Positions 48,884-60,621 of a DNA stretch of 64,000 bases are shown here, piece after piece; position 1 is the first letter of the stretch, and each line of letters starts with the position of its first letter. Source of the DNA: Euryodendron excelsum (Eukaryota > Streptophyta > Magnoliopsida > Ericales > Pentaphylacaceae). A program made the translations under genes and the position numbers. The notes below the pieces were generated by a model. That model did not search any database and was not told the DNA's origin. It worked only from the letters and a program-made list of their open reading frames with translations. The stretch spans positions 7,931,001 through 7,995,000 of the forward strand of contig CM065382.1 of the NCBI GenBank assembly GCA_033060915.1, in the 5' to 3' direction.

Positions 48884-49843
48884 GGAAAAATCTCACTTTT
48901 GCCCTCTTAGTTTGCTCTATATTCAGTTTTTCCCTTTCAGTTTAAAATTCCTCAATAATGCCCCAATGTTATCATTTTTGCCCCACATTCATAATGACAC
49001 TAGGCAAATGTTTTTTCCTAATTTACCCCTAATGTATTTTATAATTAACTAAGAGTTAATTCACTCTAATTTCAGATTTTTGTACCCCATTTATTTTTAA
49101 AGACAAAAATATCAATTTAATTATGTACTTACCCTAAAATCTATATTAAACTATAACATTTATAAAAAAAAATTCTAAAACAATAGCACTCTTGTGTGAA
49201 GCTAATACAATAGCACTCAAATGATTAGTGCCTTAAGCCTAATATAACGTATCAAGTATTGTGGCACCTATATCAATGTTCAAATTGCACAAATTGTTAA
49301 AAATAATAAAGAAAATAGTACTCGAGCAAATAATTTTTAAATTTTAGCTTAATATTATTTGCAACATGAATTTATAGAAACCAATTTGACTAACTACGTA
49401 AAAACAATATTGAGTTGTTTTTAATATCTATTTTAGATTAAGTATATAACTTGAATTGATTTGTAAAATAAGAAAAAGGAAAAAAAATCCATGACTACTT
49501 ATACAAGAAAGTTGTAAGGTAAGAAGTAGAAAGTTTAAAATTAAATATTAGAAAAGTTGATGTTTACCTTCCTTTTTTGTTTACTAATAGTTAAAAATAT
49601 ATATATACACATGATTTAGGAATAAATTAGAGAAGCAATGTTTTCCTATTGTATGTTTTTCTTATGTAAAAGAAAGAAAAAATAGAATGAAGACTTGTCA
49701 AGATGATTCTTTTGGAAGTATGATTATATTTATAGGAAAAGGAGGCCAAAACGAGATACGTGGGGTATTTTTGAAGTATCTCAAAATTATGAGGGCAATA
49801 TTAAATATTTGTTAAACTAAGAGGACAAAAGTGAGGTTTTTCC
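48884..49843. mobile_element. Mutator-like non-autonomous element upstream of CYP79
   Basis: A 960-bp AT-rich insertion with ~30-bp terminal inverted repeats (GGAAAAATCTCACTTTTG; right end CAAAAGTGAGGTTTTTCC) and a perfect 9-bp target duplication TTTAAACTA (48875-48883; 49844-49852). Copy A has the empty site at about 26164-26172. No transposase. It sits about 0.9 kb upstream of the CYP79 start. Confidence 0.9.
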
Positions 49844-49852
49844 TTTAAACTA

Positions 49853-52529
49853 TTTACAAAATCCTAAAGGTAGAACCATGCAAAGAAAATACTAATCATC
49901 CAAAAAAATTTGTTCAAAAATACCAGCAGAATTATGTGACAATAGCATTTTTATACTTACGAACGATCATGAAGGGTGTTTTGTTTTAAAGTGATGGCTC
50001 TCACTCAATCACATTATTCTGATAATAAATTTTGTATAAATAAAAAAATAAATTAAAAAAAAAACCAAAGGGAAAAAATAAAGTATAACAGAATCCTAGA
50101 ACAAGATAGAAAAGAGGGAAAAAAATTCAACATCATTAACATAGACATTTAATTATACATATGTACGTATATACGTGTATATGCAAATCCTATAAACGAA
50201 TAGTATCATTGTTATTGAAGATGAGGGTTTGAAATTCGAAAAGTATCAAAGACGATGATTTTGGACTACCAAGAAGTTTTACAAATTAAGCTAGCCAGCA
50301 CCTTTTAATATTAAGTGTAAAAGTAAAATAACAATTATGCCTTATATTCATAAGAAGAAGAAAAAATGATTACAACGTCTGTCACAAATTTTCTCCATGA
50401 GCCTACGTCATCATATCTTCTTGCTACACAGAGTACATGAAATCCCACCATGTCCCAATAAATTTCCAATGATTAAAGGACGCAAAACCGTCATGTTGAT
50501 TCTTGTGTAATGTTGAATAGTCGACCTTAATAAATAGACTTGAAAATAGGTGGATGGTGGGGTTTTATTTTTCCAAACATAAAAAATTCTAGATAATTGA
50601 ATTGTGCTTTAAAATGATCTAAAAACATATTACTCAATGACCACAAGAAAAAGAACAATTCAATACATTAGGCTTTTGCTATTGTGAGTCTAGGAAGGAT
50701 GTAAATAGACTTGTCGCTGCGTGAGCAGAGGTTGATTCTATATTTCGAACTCCTAATGCACATGTTACAATGGAACAATCTCATCGTTGTGTCATAACAT
50801 GCCCTCTAATAAATAGAAAGTATTTTCAACTCTAGTAAGTATCTGAGAAAAATAACACATTCAATGCCAAAGCTAAAAGTATTGGGAACAAATATTGTGA
50901 AGTGTTTTTCTTGTTAATTTTTATCCACCAGCTAATGTTGGATATAGAAAAGAGGTGAAGAAAAGGAAAGGTAGTAAATCGAGCAAAAGCTCATCAAAAT
51001 TTGTTAGTGAAAATAGCACCTTACTTTAATGACCTTCAAATTTTATGAATTTTGTCAATGTTCTTTATTAATTAATTACTAGAAACTTCCTTTCTGGAAA
51101 AATATTAATGGTCCACGCTACTAGAAATTTGTTGATGTTTAAAGAACCACAATAAAACATTTTTGATAGAAATTCACAGGTTGTTGCAATATTTTACGAA
51201 AATTAACATCTCATAGAAATTCATTAAAGTCATGTTAGGTTTTGTAGATGTTCACTAGAACATGATCACTAGCTTTTATGAGAGCTCGCTAGTACATGGA
51301 ATAACATATTCAGCATAAATTCAGTAATAACGAAAAACTAAACCAATATTTTGATAAGCTTTTATGGGACTCCGTGCTTTTTTCTAAAACAAAAATGCTA
51401 ACGAATGTGCGGGGCTCAAACTGGCTTATGCAAATGCCAATTGTCATTTCATAGAGAGAGAACTCACAAAAGCTGGCCGAGAAGAGAGGTCTGACCATGG
51501 ATCCTGATTTAAGGTGGCGGTAATAATTATTCTTGTGAACATCAACGATATTGTTGTAAAGATGGTTTTCCTGCTTCGTCCTGAATATCATGGAGATTGC
51601 TCTTTGAACATCAACAATCTTCAAGAAGGATTGAAAATAAATCACTGACGATGATCTTGATAACTTTCAACTGATTTCAGGTTTCATTTTTCTACTAGCG
51701 AGAGGTACGATATCCTCTGCGTCAATGTCCATAGGATCGATCCTTTCTCCACACCAGGATAAGGTCGAACTACGCTATCAGAGGAGGGGAGATTCGTATT
51801 ACGAGCCTGTTTCCCTACTTTCAATGCTGGTTATTTTCTCATTAAAACTCTTGAAGTTTTGTCTTTCGGTACCGGGATTTTCTTTCTAAGGCTTCGATAT
51901 ATACATTTTGTTATGCTTCTTAAATAGGTGCACGCAGGACCAAACTACTGCTGGTTGGTTTGACTTGCCTTCCCCGTGAGGAGAGGGGGCAGGGGCGATG
52001 AGAACTTCGAAACCAATTAAGAGAAGGTTAGGGGCAATGGAAAGGAAGGACGTGGATAGGCATCCCTCCGTGTAGACTAGGCTAAGGGTTTTACGTTAGG
52101 CTTATGAGCCCAATTACCACCAAAAAAAACCAAAAAAAAAAAAAAGGCATGAGCTTGGGTTCGAGAACCATTTGTAAATAAAATGGCTTAAGCTTCAATG
52201 GGTGCACACTTAATTTTTGCCCCTTAAAATTGGTTACGAGATCGTCACATGAGAATTTTTAGTTTTTTTTTCAAAAGAAATTTAGCAGAAGGTTGACATT
52301 GTAATAAATTAAAAATGTAAAAACTTAATTGTCAAAAAAAATAAAAATTCTAAAGTGAAAGGGTACAAAGTATAATTAACTCAAATTATAATGAAAAGTT
52401 GCATGCCAATTGCTTACGCCCATTTTGTTCCATAGTAACTTTTGACCTTCAGTGTTTTAAATTTGGTTTGTCAACATTACTGAAATTAACTTTTATTCTG
52501 CCCATACAAGGAACTTTGAATTTTTATTA
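49853..52529. other. CYP79 distal upstream region, non-coding
   Basis: Collinear with about 26173-28937 of copy A with small indels (for example extra sequence near 50400-50470 in B, and about 120 bp more in A near 27590-27710). No gene supported. Confidence 0.5.
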
Positions 52530-52991
52530 GGGTTTAATTACAATAGCACCTCCAAAACTATGACTCATATCACTAAGCGCTCTTAAAATATTAAGCAATT
52601 TGTTAGGAAAGTAAATGAAAAATTGTCACGTGACTTGTACATATTTACAAAATATGATTTTATACCTAAATCGATTTTTTTTATTTTATAATAATTGTTT
52701 AATGACTGAAATTCCTCTTAATTGCCCTATATTTACACACCATTCAAATGTCATTTCAGTTATTAGACAATTATTATAATAAAAAAAGATTAAGTTTGGT
52801 ATAAAATTATAATTTTTTTAATATGTACAACTCATATAATAATTTTTTATATTAATTTTCTAATAGATTGCTAATAGAAGGTGTCGATTGATATAAATTA
52901 GTAATTTTGGTGGTTAATATATCACGTCTTAGAATGTAAGAGAGTTTAGTGATAATTGATCATAGTTTAACAGGTATTGTTGTAATTAACC
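52530..52991. mobile_element. Mutator-type MITE, copy B
   Basis: Orthologous in position to 28938-29465. Left end GGGTTTAATTACAA, right end TTGTAATTAACC, flanked by tttttatta / ttttattaa. Inverted repeats are more eroded than in copy A. Confidence 0.7.
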
Positions 52992-54539
52992 ATTTTATTA
53001 ATTAGTAACTTTTCCCGACCTTAAATTAGTTTGGGCATTTTAAATTTTGACTGCACATTGACCATTACTACGGTTAAAATTTTAATTTCTAATAACAACA
53101 CAAGGTTTTGATCTCACTTACCCTTCTTTTGTTGTTCACTTTTTTGTAGTAAATAAAGCATGGTTACACACGCAATTTCACTTTACATTAGACCATGATA
53201 AGTGTTTGTAGAAAATTAAGACCAATGACATATTCAATAAAAACGCTCCTTCGTGGAATGAAAATCAAGGGGATTTGGAGAGCCCTGTCTTCATCCTTAG
53301 GGATCCCAAATACCTGAATCTATAAAAAGTTTGATTCTATCTAAAGTACAATTTTCCAACCGATATCAAAAGATCTCTTGAACAGGTTCTATTATTGCAA
53401 TGATCGATTAGATCAAAAAGTTAACAACTGAAATATTTTATGGATATGCAAAATAGCTAATAAAGATACATGTAGAATGGAGCTACTGAATATCATTTCC
53501 CTTATGAACTCACACATAATTATTAATATCTCACCAGATATTCTTCCTATGCCCACATTACATGCTGAATTTTAAATCGATCGAAGATCGGGAGCTATGT
53601 CATCTATACACTCACAAAAATAATTTTAAATAACTTAAAATATTTAATTTTTCAAAAAAACTAAAATGTTTAAGATAAATAGAAAGCACAATCATCACAG
53701 TAATCATTCTTTACTTAATTATAAAAGTTTTTGGAAAAAATCTCAATAAAAGATATGTTAATGTGTGTTTTATTACCCTAACAATACACGTGGCAAGTAA
53801 CAATTAGTCAGAATTTGAAGTCAATTAAAATTTGAGTATTTGACAATTTGGATTCAAGGCTTTGATTGGTTTTTGCTTGTAGTACTATTCGTCCACCTAG
53901 TTAGAAGGACTAGGTTACTAAGGTTAAGCAAAACCGCCACATTGTAATTCCTACTCATTTGAAAAAAGTATAATAGTCAAGTAATAGCGATTTTTAATAC
54001 TTATCCCAATTCATTGTGATATTTGGTATCTTATTACATCAGCCACATTGATTGTTATAAATGGAGAAACTTGTAAAGAACTAAATGACACATATCAAAA
54101 TTCTAACAAGCATGAGTACTGAAAATGTGTCAATACTACCTGACTACAAGACGTTTTTTCTTTCTCATAAGTGTGGGACAATCTGTATAAATTTTCGCTC
54201 AACTAAACTTAAGCTATACCTAACTCAGCTTGAAGCTTGCCTTAACTCCATATGAAATAGTACTTCTATGTTTTTTGCATTCTTTTAATAGATAAATAAG
54301 AAAGAAAAAAAAAAGGTTTGCAAACATTACCTTCACTCGAGTCAACATCGATCTATTTGTAGGCTTTTTTTTTACATCAAAAAGTAATAGGTTCAACCAT
54401 AGAATTGATCCTAGTTTATGGGCAAATACCGTGTTACAAAAACCCTTGTAATATGTTTATCTCTCTGCTAGTTGTATAGTTTAATAGAGTAGGTGTTCAA
54501 ACAAATACTAACGAGTATTTGAATGACCCGTGAAGTAAT
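52992..54539. other. Non-coding segment with a copy B-specific piece
   Basis: Collinear with 29466-30619, except that about 53113-53550 has no counterpart in copy A. No terminal repeats or target duplication are visible, so I cannot say whether B gained it or A lost it. Confidence 0.45.
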
Positions 54540-57500
54540 CCAATAGATGATAGTTGGGGGAGAAGAGATCCATGATTGTTTTGTATATAGCAATTAATGC
54601 ACCACTACTTAAATGGCCATAACTCACGATTAAATGTTGGGTTCTGCTTGTGAGTACGCTAATTATACACCTTTTAACAAGTATTTCTTACTGCTATTTT
54701 ATTAATCCTACCAAGAGATCATTAGTGAGATAGATAAACATGCTATAAATGAGGATTGAATATTGACATCTATACTATATATATATATATGCAAATGTAG
54801 TGGGAGGCTCTCAAGCTTCAAAAAATCCAACTCTAAATTCTCATAAAATCTAAAATATTAAGACGTCACGTGGCAACCAATCACACTCCTCTCTCTTTCT
54901 CTTACAAAGGAAACAAAGGAAAAAAAATATAATACTTAAACAAAAAAATAATCATGGAAAAATATTAAATGATAAATATTGACAAGGAAACAAAAAAAAT
55001 ATCTAAAACGAAAAAAACTAATCTATGGAAACCAAAAACAAAGCACTAAAGGAAAGAGAAATCTAGCTCTCCCTCCCTCCCTCCCTTTCCTAAATAGAGA
55101 AGCAAAAAAAACCCTAAAAACTAATCTATAGAAACCAAAATCTCTCTCTTTCTCTCTCTGCCTCAAAACCCTAGCACATACCAGTCGACCACATCATATA
55201 CAATCTTTCACTCTAGTAGCTGAGCAAACTGGTGCAGCCTTGCCGCGAAGGAAAACAATGGCAGTTAGCACTCTCACTCTCTCTCTCTCTTTATATCTTA
55301 TTATATATGCAAATGTAGTTAAACTTCTCCTAGGGCTCCAAAAATTTGATTAGTGACAATTTAGATAAGTTTGGTGAAGATTTGATTACACAAAACCTTG
55401 TTTACTTTTAAAAAAAAACACAAAATTCGCCTAAAATTACTCTCATTGTCTTTCATTGGTTGGATAAATAATGTCATCCTTAAAATCTCTCTCCAAAACT
55501 TAAAATATTTCAAAATTTTATTGAGATAACCTCCTACAACCTCTCTAATCCCACCTTCGGTATCTCTCTAATGCCGAGAAATTCATTCCAAAAATCTCTC
55601 CATACTTTCGAAAACATCACGTTCCTAAAATCCCGCACACTCATTCCAGTGGTGGCTGCAAAATTGGGGATACTGTTCCCCCATATAAAGCCCTTTATTT
55701 CAAATATTTATGAATACAAATCCCGTTCCCTTTTTTCTCTTACTCTACGTCTCATTTTTCATAACACATTTGCTAAAATTTTCAAAAATTTGTACAAAAA
55801 TTCTATGAATTATAAAATTTTATACATACATCTATGCATCGTACGTTCGAGTCAACGCTAGATTAAAAGAGTATGTATGTTAATTAGCTTTTTCTTATGG
55901 AAGCATTCTTTGTACATACATGTACTACATGGAGGCATTTTTTGTACATGCATATTTAGCAAAATGTGAAACCTTATTAATAATATGAAATATGATTGCA
56001 TTAGTGATATTCAATTCGGAAAAATGCTACCATCAACTACGACTGATAATCAATCGCTAACTGATGATAGCCACCTCAGTTGGGACTCACCAGCTGATAG
56101 TAGGCCTAGGCTTATGTGGCCACTATTAGCCGGCGATTGACTATTAGTTATGACTGATGGTAGCTATTCTCTTCAACTCGCCTACCAGCATAAACTTGAA
56201 AATGATGAATGTACTTTAATTTGAAACCTATAACAGCCAATAATAACTCATCAAAAAATACACATAATAATTATTTTTCATTTGGTCCCCAAAATGAAAT
56301 ATATGGTGTTCATGACTTCTAAAATGTTTTTGTTAGTTGTCATTCTGATTAATAAAACGAGATCGCTACGATGACTAATTTTAGATAATAAGCTACCCTA
56401 TATTCACGAGTTACTATTAGCACAGTTTACAAAATAAAATATTCACTACACTATTAAAAAAAATAAAAATCTCATACATTATTAACAGTTTAGCACATTT
56501 TTAAAAATTAAACAAATTGTACATTTTAAATACTTACCCATCTTAAAATATAAAAATCACTTGCATAGTATACGCACAATGCTATTAGCACGTGAGGGGT
56601 GTGCTAAACTCCGTGTATTGCACGGGTCAACACTAGTATTTAACTAAACTCTATAACTCCCTTCGTAATGAAGCTAATTTGAGCAATAAGCATCTTGGCC
56701 AATGAATATTCCACGTTGTAGGATGCCATGGAGGATAGCTAGAGGAGAAGGAATCCATGATTGTTTGGCCATGGCTATGCAATTGATACTTAAATGGTTG
56801 TGACTCACTATTAAAAGTTGGGTTCTGCTTGCGAGTATACTCAGCACATCTATTAACAAGTGTTTGTTACCCATTTTTATTAATCCCACAATATCATTAA
56901 TGAGATAGATAAATATAGAGTAAATGAGGACGGGATATAGACATGTCTAATTAAACTCCTTTTTTGCCCTTGTCATGAAGCTAATTTAAGCAATAAACAT
57001 CTTGCACGATAAATGTCACACATGGCTGGATGCCATGGAAGTTAGTTGTGGGAGAAGATATCCATGACTGTTTTGGCCACGACTATGCAATCACTACTTA
57101 ATTAAATAGTTACAACTCACTGTTAAAGTCGGGTTCTACTTGTGAGCATACTTATAGCACACTTGTTAACTAGTATTTGTTGCTCTATTTTTGTCAATCC
57201 TTACAAACTATTACTGATGAGACAGATAAACAAGAGTAAATGAGGGTTGAATACAAACATGTTCAATTAAACTCTATAACAACCTTTGGCGTGAAGCTAA
57301 TTTGAATAATGAGTATCTTAGACGATGAATATCACATGTTGCAGGATGCCATGGACGATAGGTAGGTGAGAAGGAATCCATATATGTCTTAGTCATGGCT
57401 ATGCAACCACTATTTAAATAGTCACAATCACTATGAATGTTGGGTTCTACTTATGAGCATTTAAGAACACACATGTTAACAAGTATTTGTTGCCTCGTAT

Positions 57501-58145
57501 TTGTCAATCCTTTCAAAATATTGCTAATGAGACAGATAAATAAATAGTAAATGAGAGTTGAATGCATACAAGTTCAATTAAACTCCTTAACTGCCTTTGT
57601 CGTGAAGCTAATTTGAGTAATGAACATATTCGACGATGATTATCACGCGTTGCAAGATATCATGGAAGATAGGTAGGGGAGAAGGAATCCATGTTTGTTT
57701 TGGCCATGGCTATGTAACCACTACATAAATAGTCACAGCTCACTATTGATATTGGGTTCTACTTGTGAGCACACTAAGAACACACCTGTTGACAAGTATT
57801 TGTTGCCCCGTTTTTGTCAATCCTTCCAAAATGTCATTATTGAGACAAGTAAATATGGAGTAAATGAGCAATGAATACAAACATGTGTAATTAAACTCCT
57901 TAATTGTCCTTGTCGTGATGTTACTTTGATCAATGAACATCTTGAACGATGAATATCACACGTAGCATGATGATGCCATGGAGGATAGCTCAGGGAGAAG
58001 GAATCCATGACTGTTTTGGCCGTGGCTATGCAACCGTTACTTCAATGGCCATGGCTTTCTATTAAATGTTAGGTTTCTACTTGTAAGTATATTTAGAACA
58101 CACCTGTTAAAATATTGTAAATGTTTCCAAAATATCATTAATGAC
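54540..58145. repeat. ~312-bp tandem repeat array, copy B (about 6 units)
   Basis: Same family as 30620-32745. Core 'atgccatgg' positions: 56723, 57030, 57345, 57657, 57972 (spacing 307-315), plus a first degenerate core at about 54547. Removing the 1868-bp Helitron puts that unit 308 bp from the next. One unit fewer than copy A. Confidence 0.85.
54769..56636 (+). mobile_element. Non-autonomous Helitron inside the tandem array
   Basis: Starts TCTATACTATATATAT and ends in a short hairpin (CCGTG tatt gCACGG) followed by CTAG, inserted between A and T with no target duplication; all are Helitron hallmarks. Copy A has the empty site near 30858. No Rep/helicase is encoded. A second 5'-end-like segment (ttatatcttattatatatgcaaatgtag, about 55291-55318) lies inside. 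Just before it is a leader-like stretch (CT-rich, AACCCTAG) running to an ATG at 55258 that encodes MAVSTLTLSLSL. Confidence 0.88.
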
Positions 58146-60560
58146 AGATAAGGATTGCACTGGTGGTCATGAACAGAAAAGCCGTATGTCAAACAAGAGC
58201 TGTGGATAGGCCTGAAAATTTGGGCCCAATGGGTCTTGTTTGCGAGCCCATCAACAAAGCATTTCAGGCTACAAACGGAAGCTTATTGATGGAGCTCTTC
58301 CTCGGCAGGGCCTAATGGATTCCTGGCTATAGTCTTTGGACCAAATGACTTCAATTAAACCAATATGAAGCGGTGGAGGAAAGCGTACAGGCAATTAGAA
58401 GAGGCCCATGCGTGTTATGCCTATGGCCCATGACATCATCACAAATGGCAATGACCCTTCAGAAAGGAAGGGGCTTTATTTTGTTCCCTCAATTCTTATT
58501 TTTTTAAATTCAAAATAATGAGTTCATATAGTCTTTGCAACCTTTAAAAATTATGTTATTTTTGGATCCTGAATTTATTGAGAGAAATAAAGAGTAAAAG
58601 AAAAAGAAAAAGAGAAGGGAAATGTAACAGAAATGGAATTCTAAATTTTATGCTTTTGTTTGGTTAGATGGAGAAAATAAAAAGAAAATGAATAGGCATT
58701 TATCAATAACAAAGATAAACAGAAATAAGATAAGATAATATGATTTACTCACTTTTTTTTTTCTTTTACTCACCGCTATCATTTATAACCATACAATAAG
58801 AATAGTTTCATTTCTCATCTATTTTTCTTTTCCCTCAATAAATATGCGATCCAAACACAAGATTGAGGACAAATACATATGACGATTTGGCACTATAACT
58901 AAGGACATGAATTTCCTTCAACCTGAATTGAAAGAACTTCTATTGCCTTGTATATGTGACAACATAAAATTTGACCATGTACTTATATATTTATTTTTTA
59001 TTTAAATATCTTTTATAAATATAGTAATCACGTAATACTACTTAGAATCTAACAAGTAAATTAATAAAATAGTTTTAATTCGTGGTAGCTGCAATGTACA
59101 CAGGGCAAGAGGCTGGATGGCGGTGATTTAGGCAAATGGTAGATGCATCTTTCACGACAAAGGTCAATAGTTCTGGTATTCTTGTCTTATCATCGCCACC
59201 TATTAATTAACAGACCACGCGGTTATGCAAGCACGCTTGGTTGTCTTAATCTCCCTCCCATGCTTCGATTCTTCCCATCAATGCCAAGACAAAAAAAAAA
59301 AAAATTTGACCATGAAAACAATATATTTCTTAGTAATCAATTAGTCCGGCCCGAGATTTGTCTTAGTTGAGACCATACGCGTTTAGTGTAACATTTTAGT
59401 GTTATTAACCTGTCACATAATCGGTAAGCTTACCTGGGTAATCCATATTTAATGTCTTATGTTTCTAAGTATTCTCGAACATGTGTCACGCCAAAGCTAT
59501 ACATGTTAATATGTGTGTCTGTATCAGAATAATAGTAAGCATAGTCCAATATATTAGCATTTTTCTGGCCGCCCTTCAAAAATAATATCCAAATTGAACT
59601 TCATCAAATGAAGGAAGCTTCATATGCGGATTTAATCCACATGTTGTAGCAGGAGTGGAATCATCAATGTTTTTTAAAGGAGATAATACTGATATTCTTA
59701 AAATTATCAACAAAAAAAAAAAAAGAAGAAGAAGAAGAAGAAGACCACTGTGGTTGAGTGTGATCAATAATTTGTCCATACTAATTCAATTTATTTATTT
59801 TTTTTTTTAATTAAAGATTATCTAAGCTTTCAACTGATAATTCTCCATAGCTTGTGTAGGTCCATCATCTAGATAAATCATGTAAATTAGCTTTACGCAT
59901 TGCATGAATAATGGCTGGTCACAATATGACATAAGGATATCAAACTTAAGAGTTTGTACTTAACATAAGAACCAGTGGACGTACGAGTCATATTTGAACT
60001 TTTCAATCTATTGGATGTCCCCAAAGGAACGGGTAATCTTCAAACTTAGTTTTTCTGTTTAATTATTCAGAGGTGCCTTGACACATGACCCGGTTAATTT
60101 ATTTGTATGCCGACACAAATATCTATTAGACCATATGTAGTTAAATTGAAGGATTATACTTTGGTCAAATTGGATGTTAACATATACCTACTAAATACAT
60201 GTCATTTTGACCTCATTTTAGCGTCATTTGATATGGGACACAAGTTTGCCCTGAGTCATGACAAATACATATTAGTACTACTATTATACAAGACTGATAT
60301 TAGGATAAACTATGTCTGATCAGGCTCACTCGTGTGGTAGTAGAATGAGAAACCTGTAATATATGTTTGTCAAGCAGAGAGGAAACACATTTTCTTCCAA
60401 ATTTTGTCTCTTTTGCAGAAATCTCTACCCTCCATATTCTACAAGAACCTTGGAAAATATGACCGGCCAAGCACTTGGCATTTACTACCGTCTCCACTTC
60501 TCTTACAAATACTAATAACCTCCTCGGCCCCCCTCTCCCTACTTTCACCAATCCAACAGA
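58146..60560. other. End of copy B and intergenic DNA upstream of the XLG-like gene
   Basis: Duplicate homology fades near 58650. The rest is AT-rich with A/T runs and an AAG microsatellite (about 59724-59742). The short frames do not resemble proteins. The promoter of the gene at 60622 should lie near 60300-60560, but no clear TATA box stands out. Confidence 0.45.

Positions 60561-60606
<46 letters not shown>
60561..60606 (+). repeat. (CT)n microsatellite in the leader of the XLG-like gene
   Basis: About 23 CT units ending 15 bases before the start codon at 60622. Confidence 0.92.
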
Positions 60607-60610
<4 letters not shown>

Positions 60611-60621
60611 CAAAGCAAGTA

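Larger units (their letters stand above)
33731..58650. repeat. Segmental tandem duplication, copy B
   Basis: Paralogue of 7342-33625 in the same orientation. It begins inside VAL exon 12 and ends near the (AAAG)-rich stretch at 58600-58650. It carries a broken VAL 3' end and the intact CYP79. Copy B-only insertions: 34971-36051, LINE plus copia 36111-44086, Mutator-like 48884-49843, Helitron 54769-56636. Confidence 0.9.

Noticed and set aside
53113..53550. Copy B-specific segment as a transposon
   Set aside because: No terminal repeats or target duplication found; could equally be a loss from copy A.
55571..55861. 96-codon frame in the Helitron
   Set aside because: AT-rich, no recognised domain, no relation to Rep or helicase.
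60475..60621. Upstream extension of the XLG-like protein
   Set aside because: The open frame begins without ATG and is mainly the CT repeat read as Ser-Leu; the first ATG in good context is 60622.
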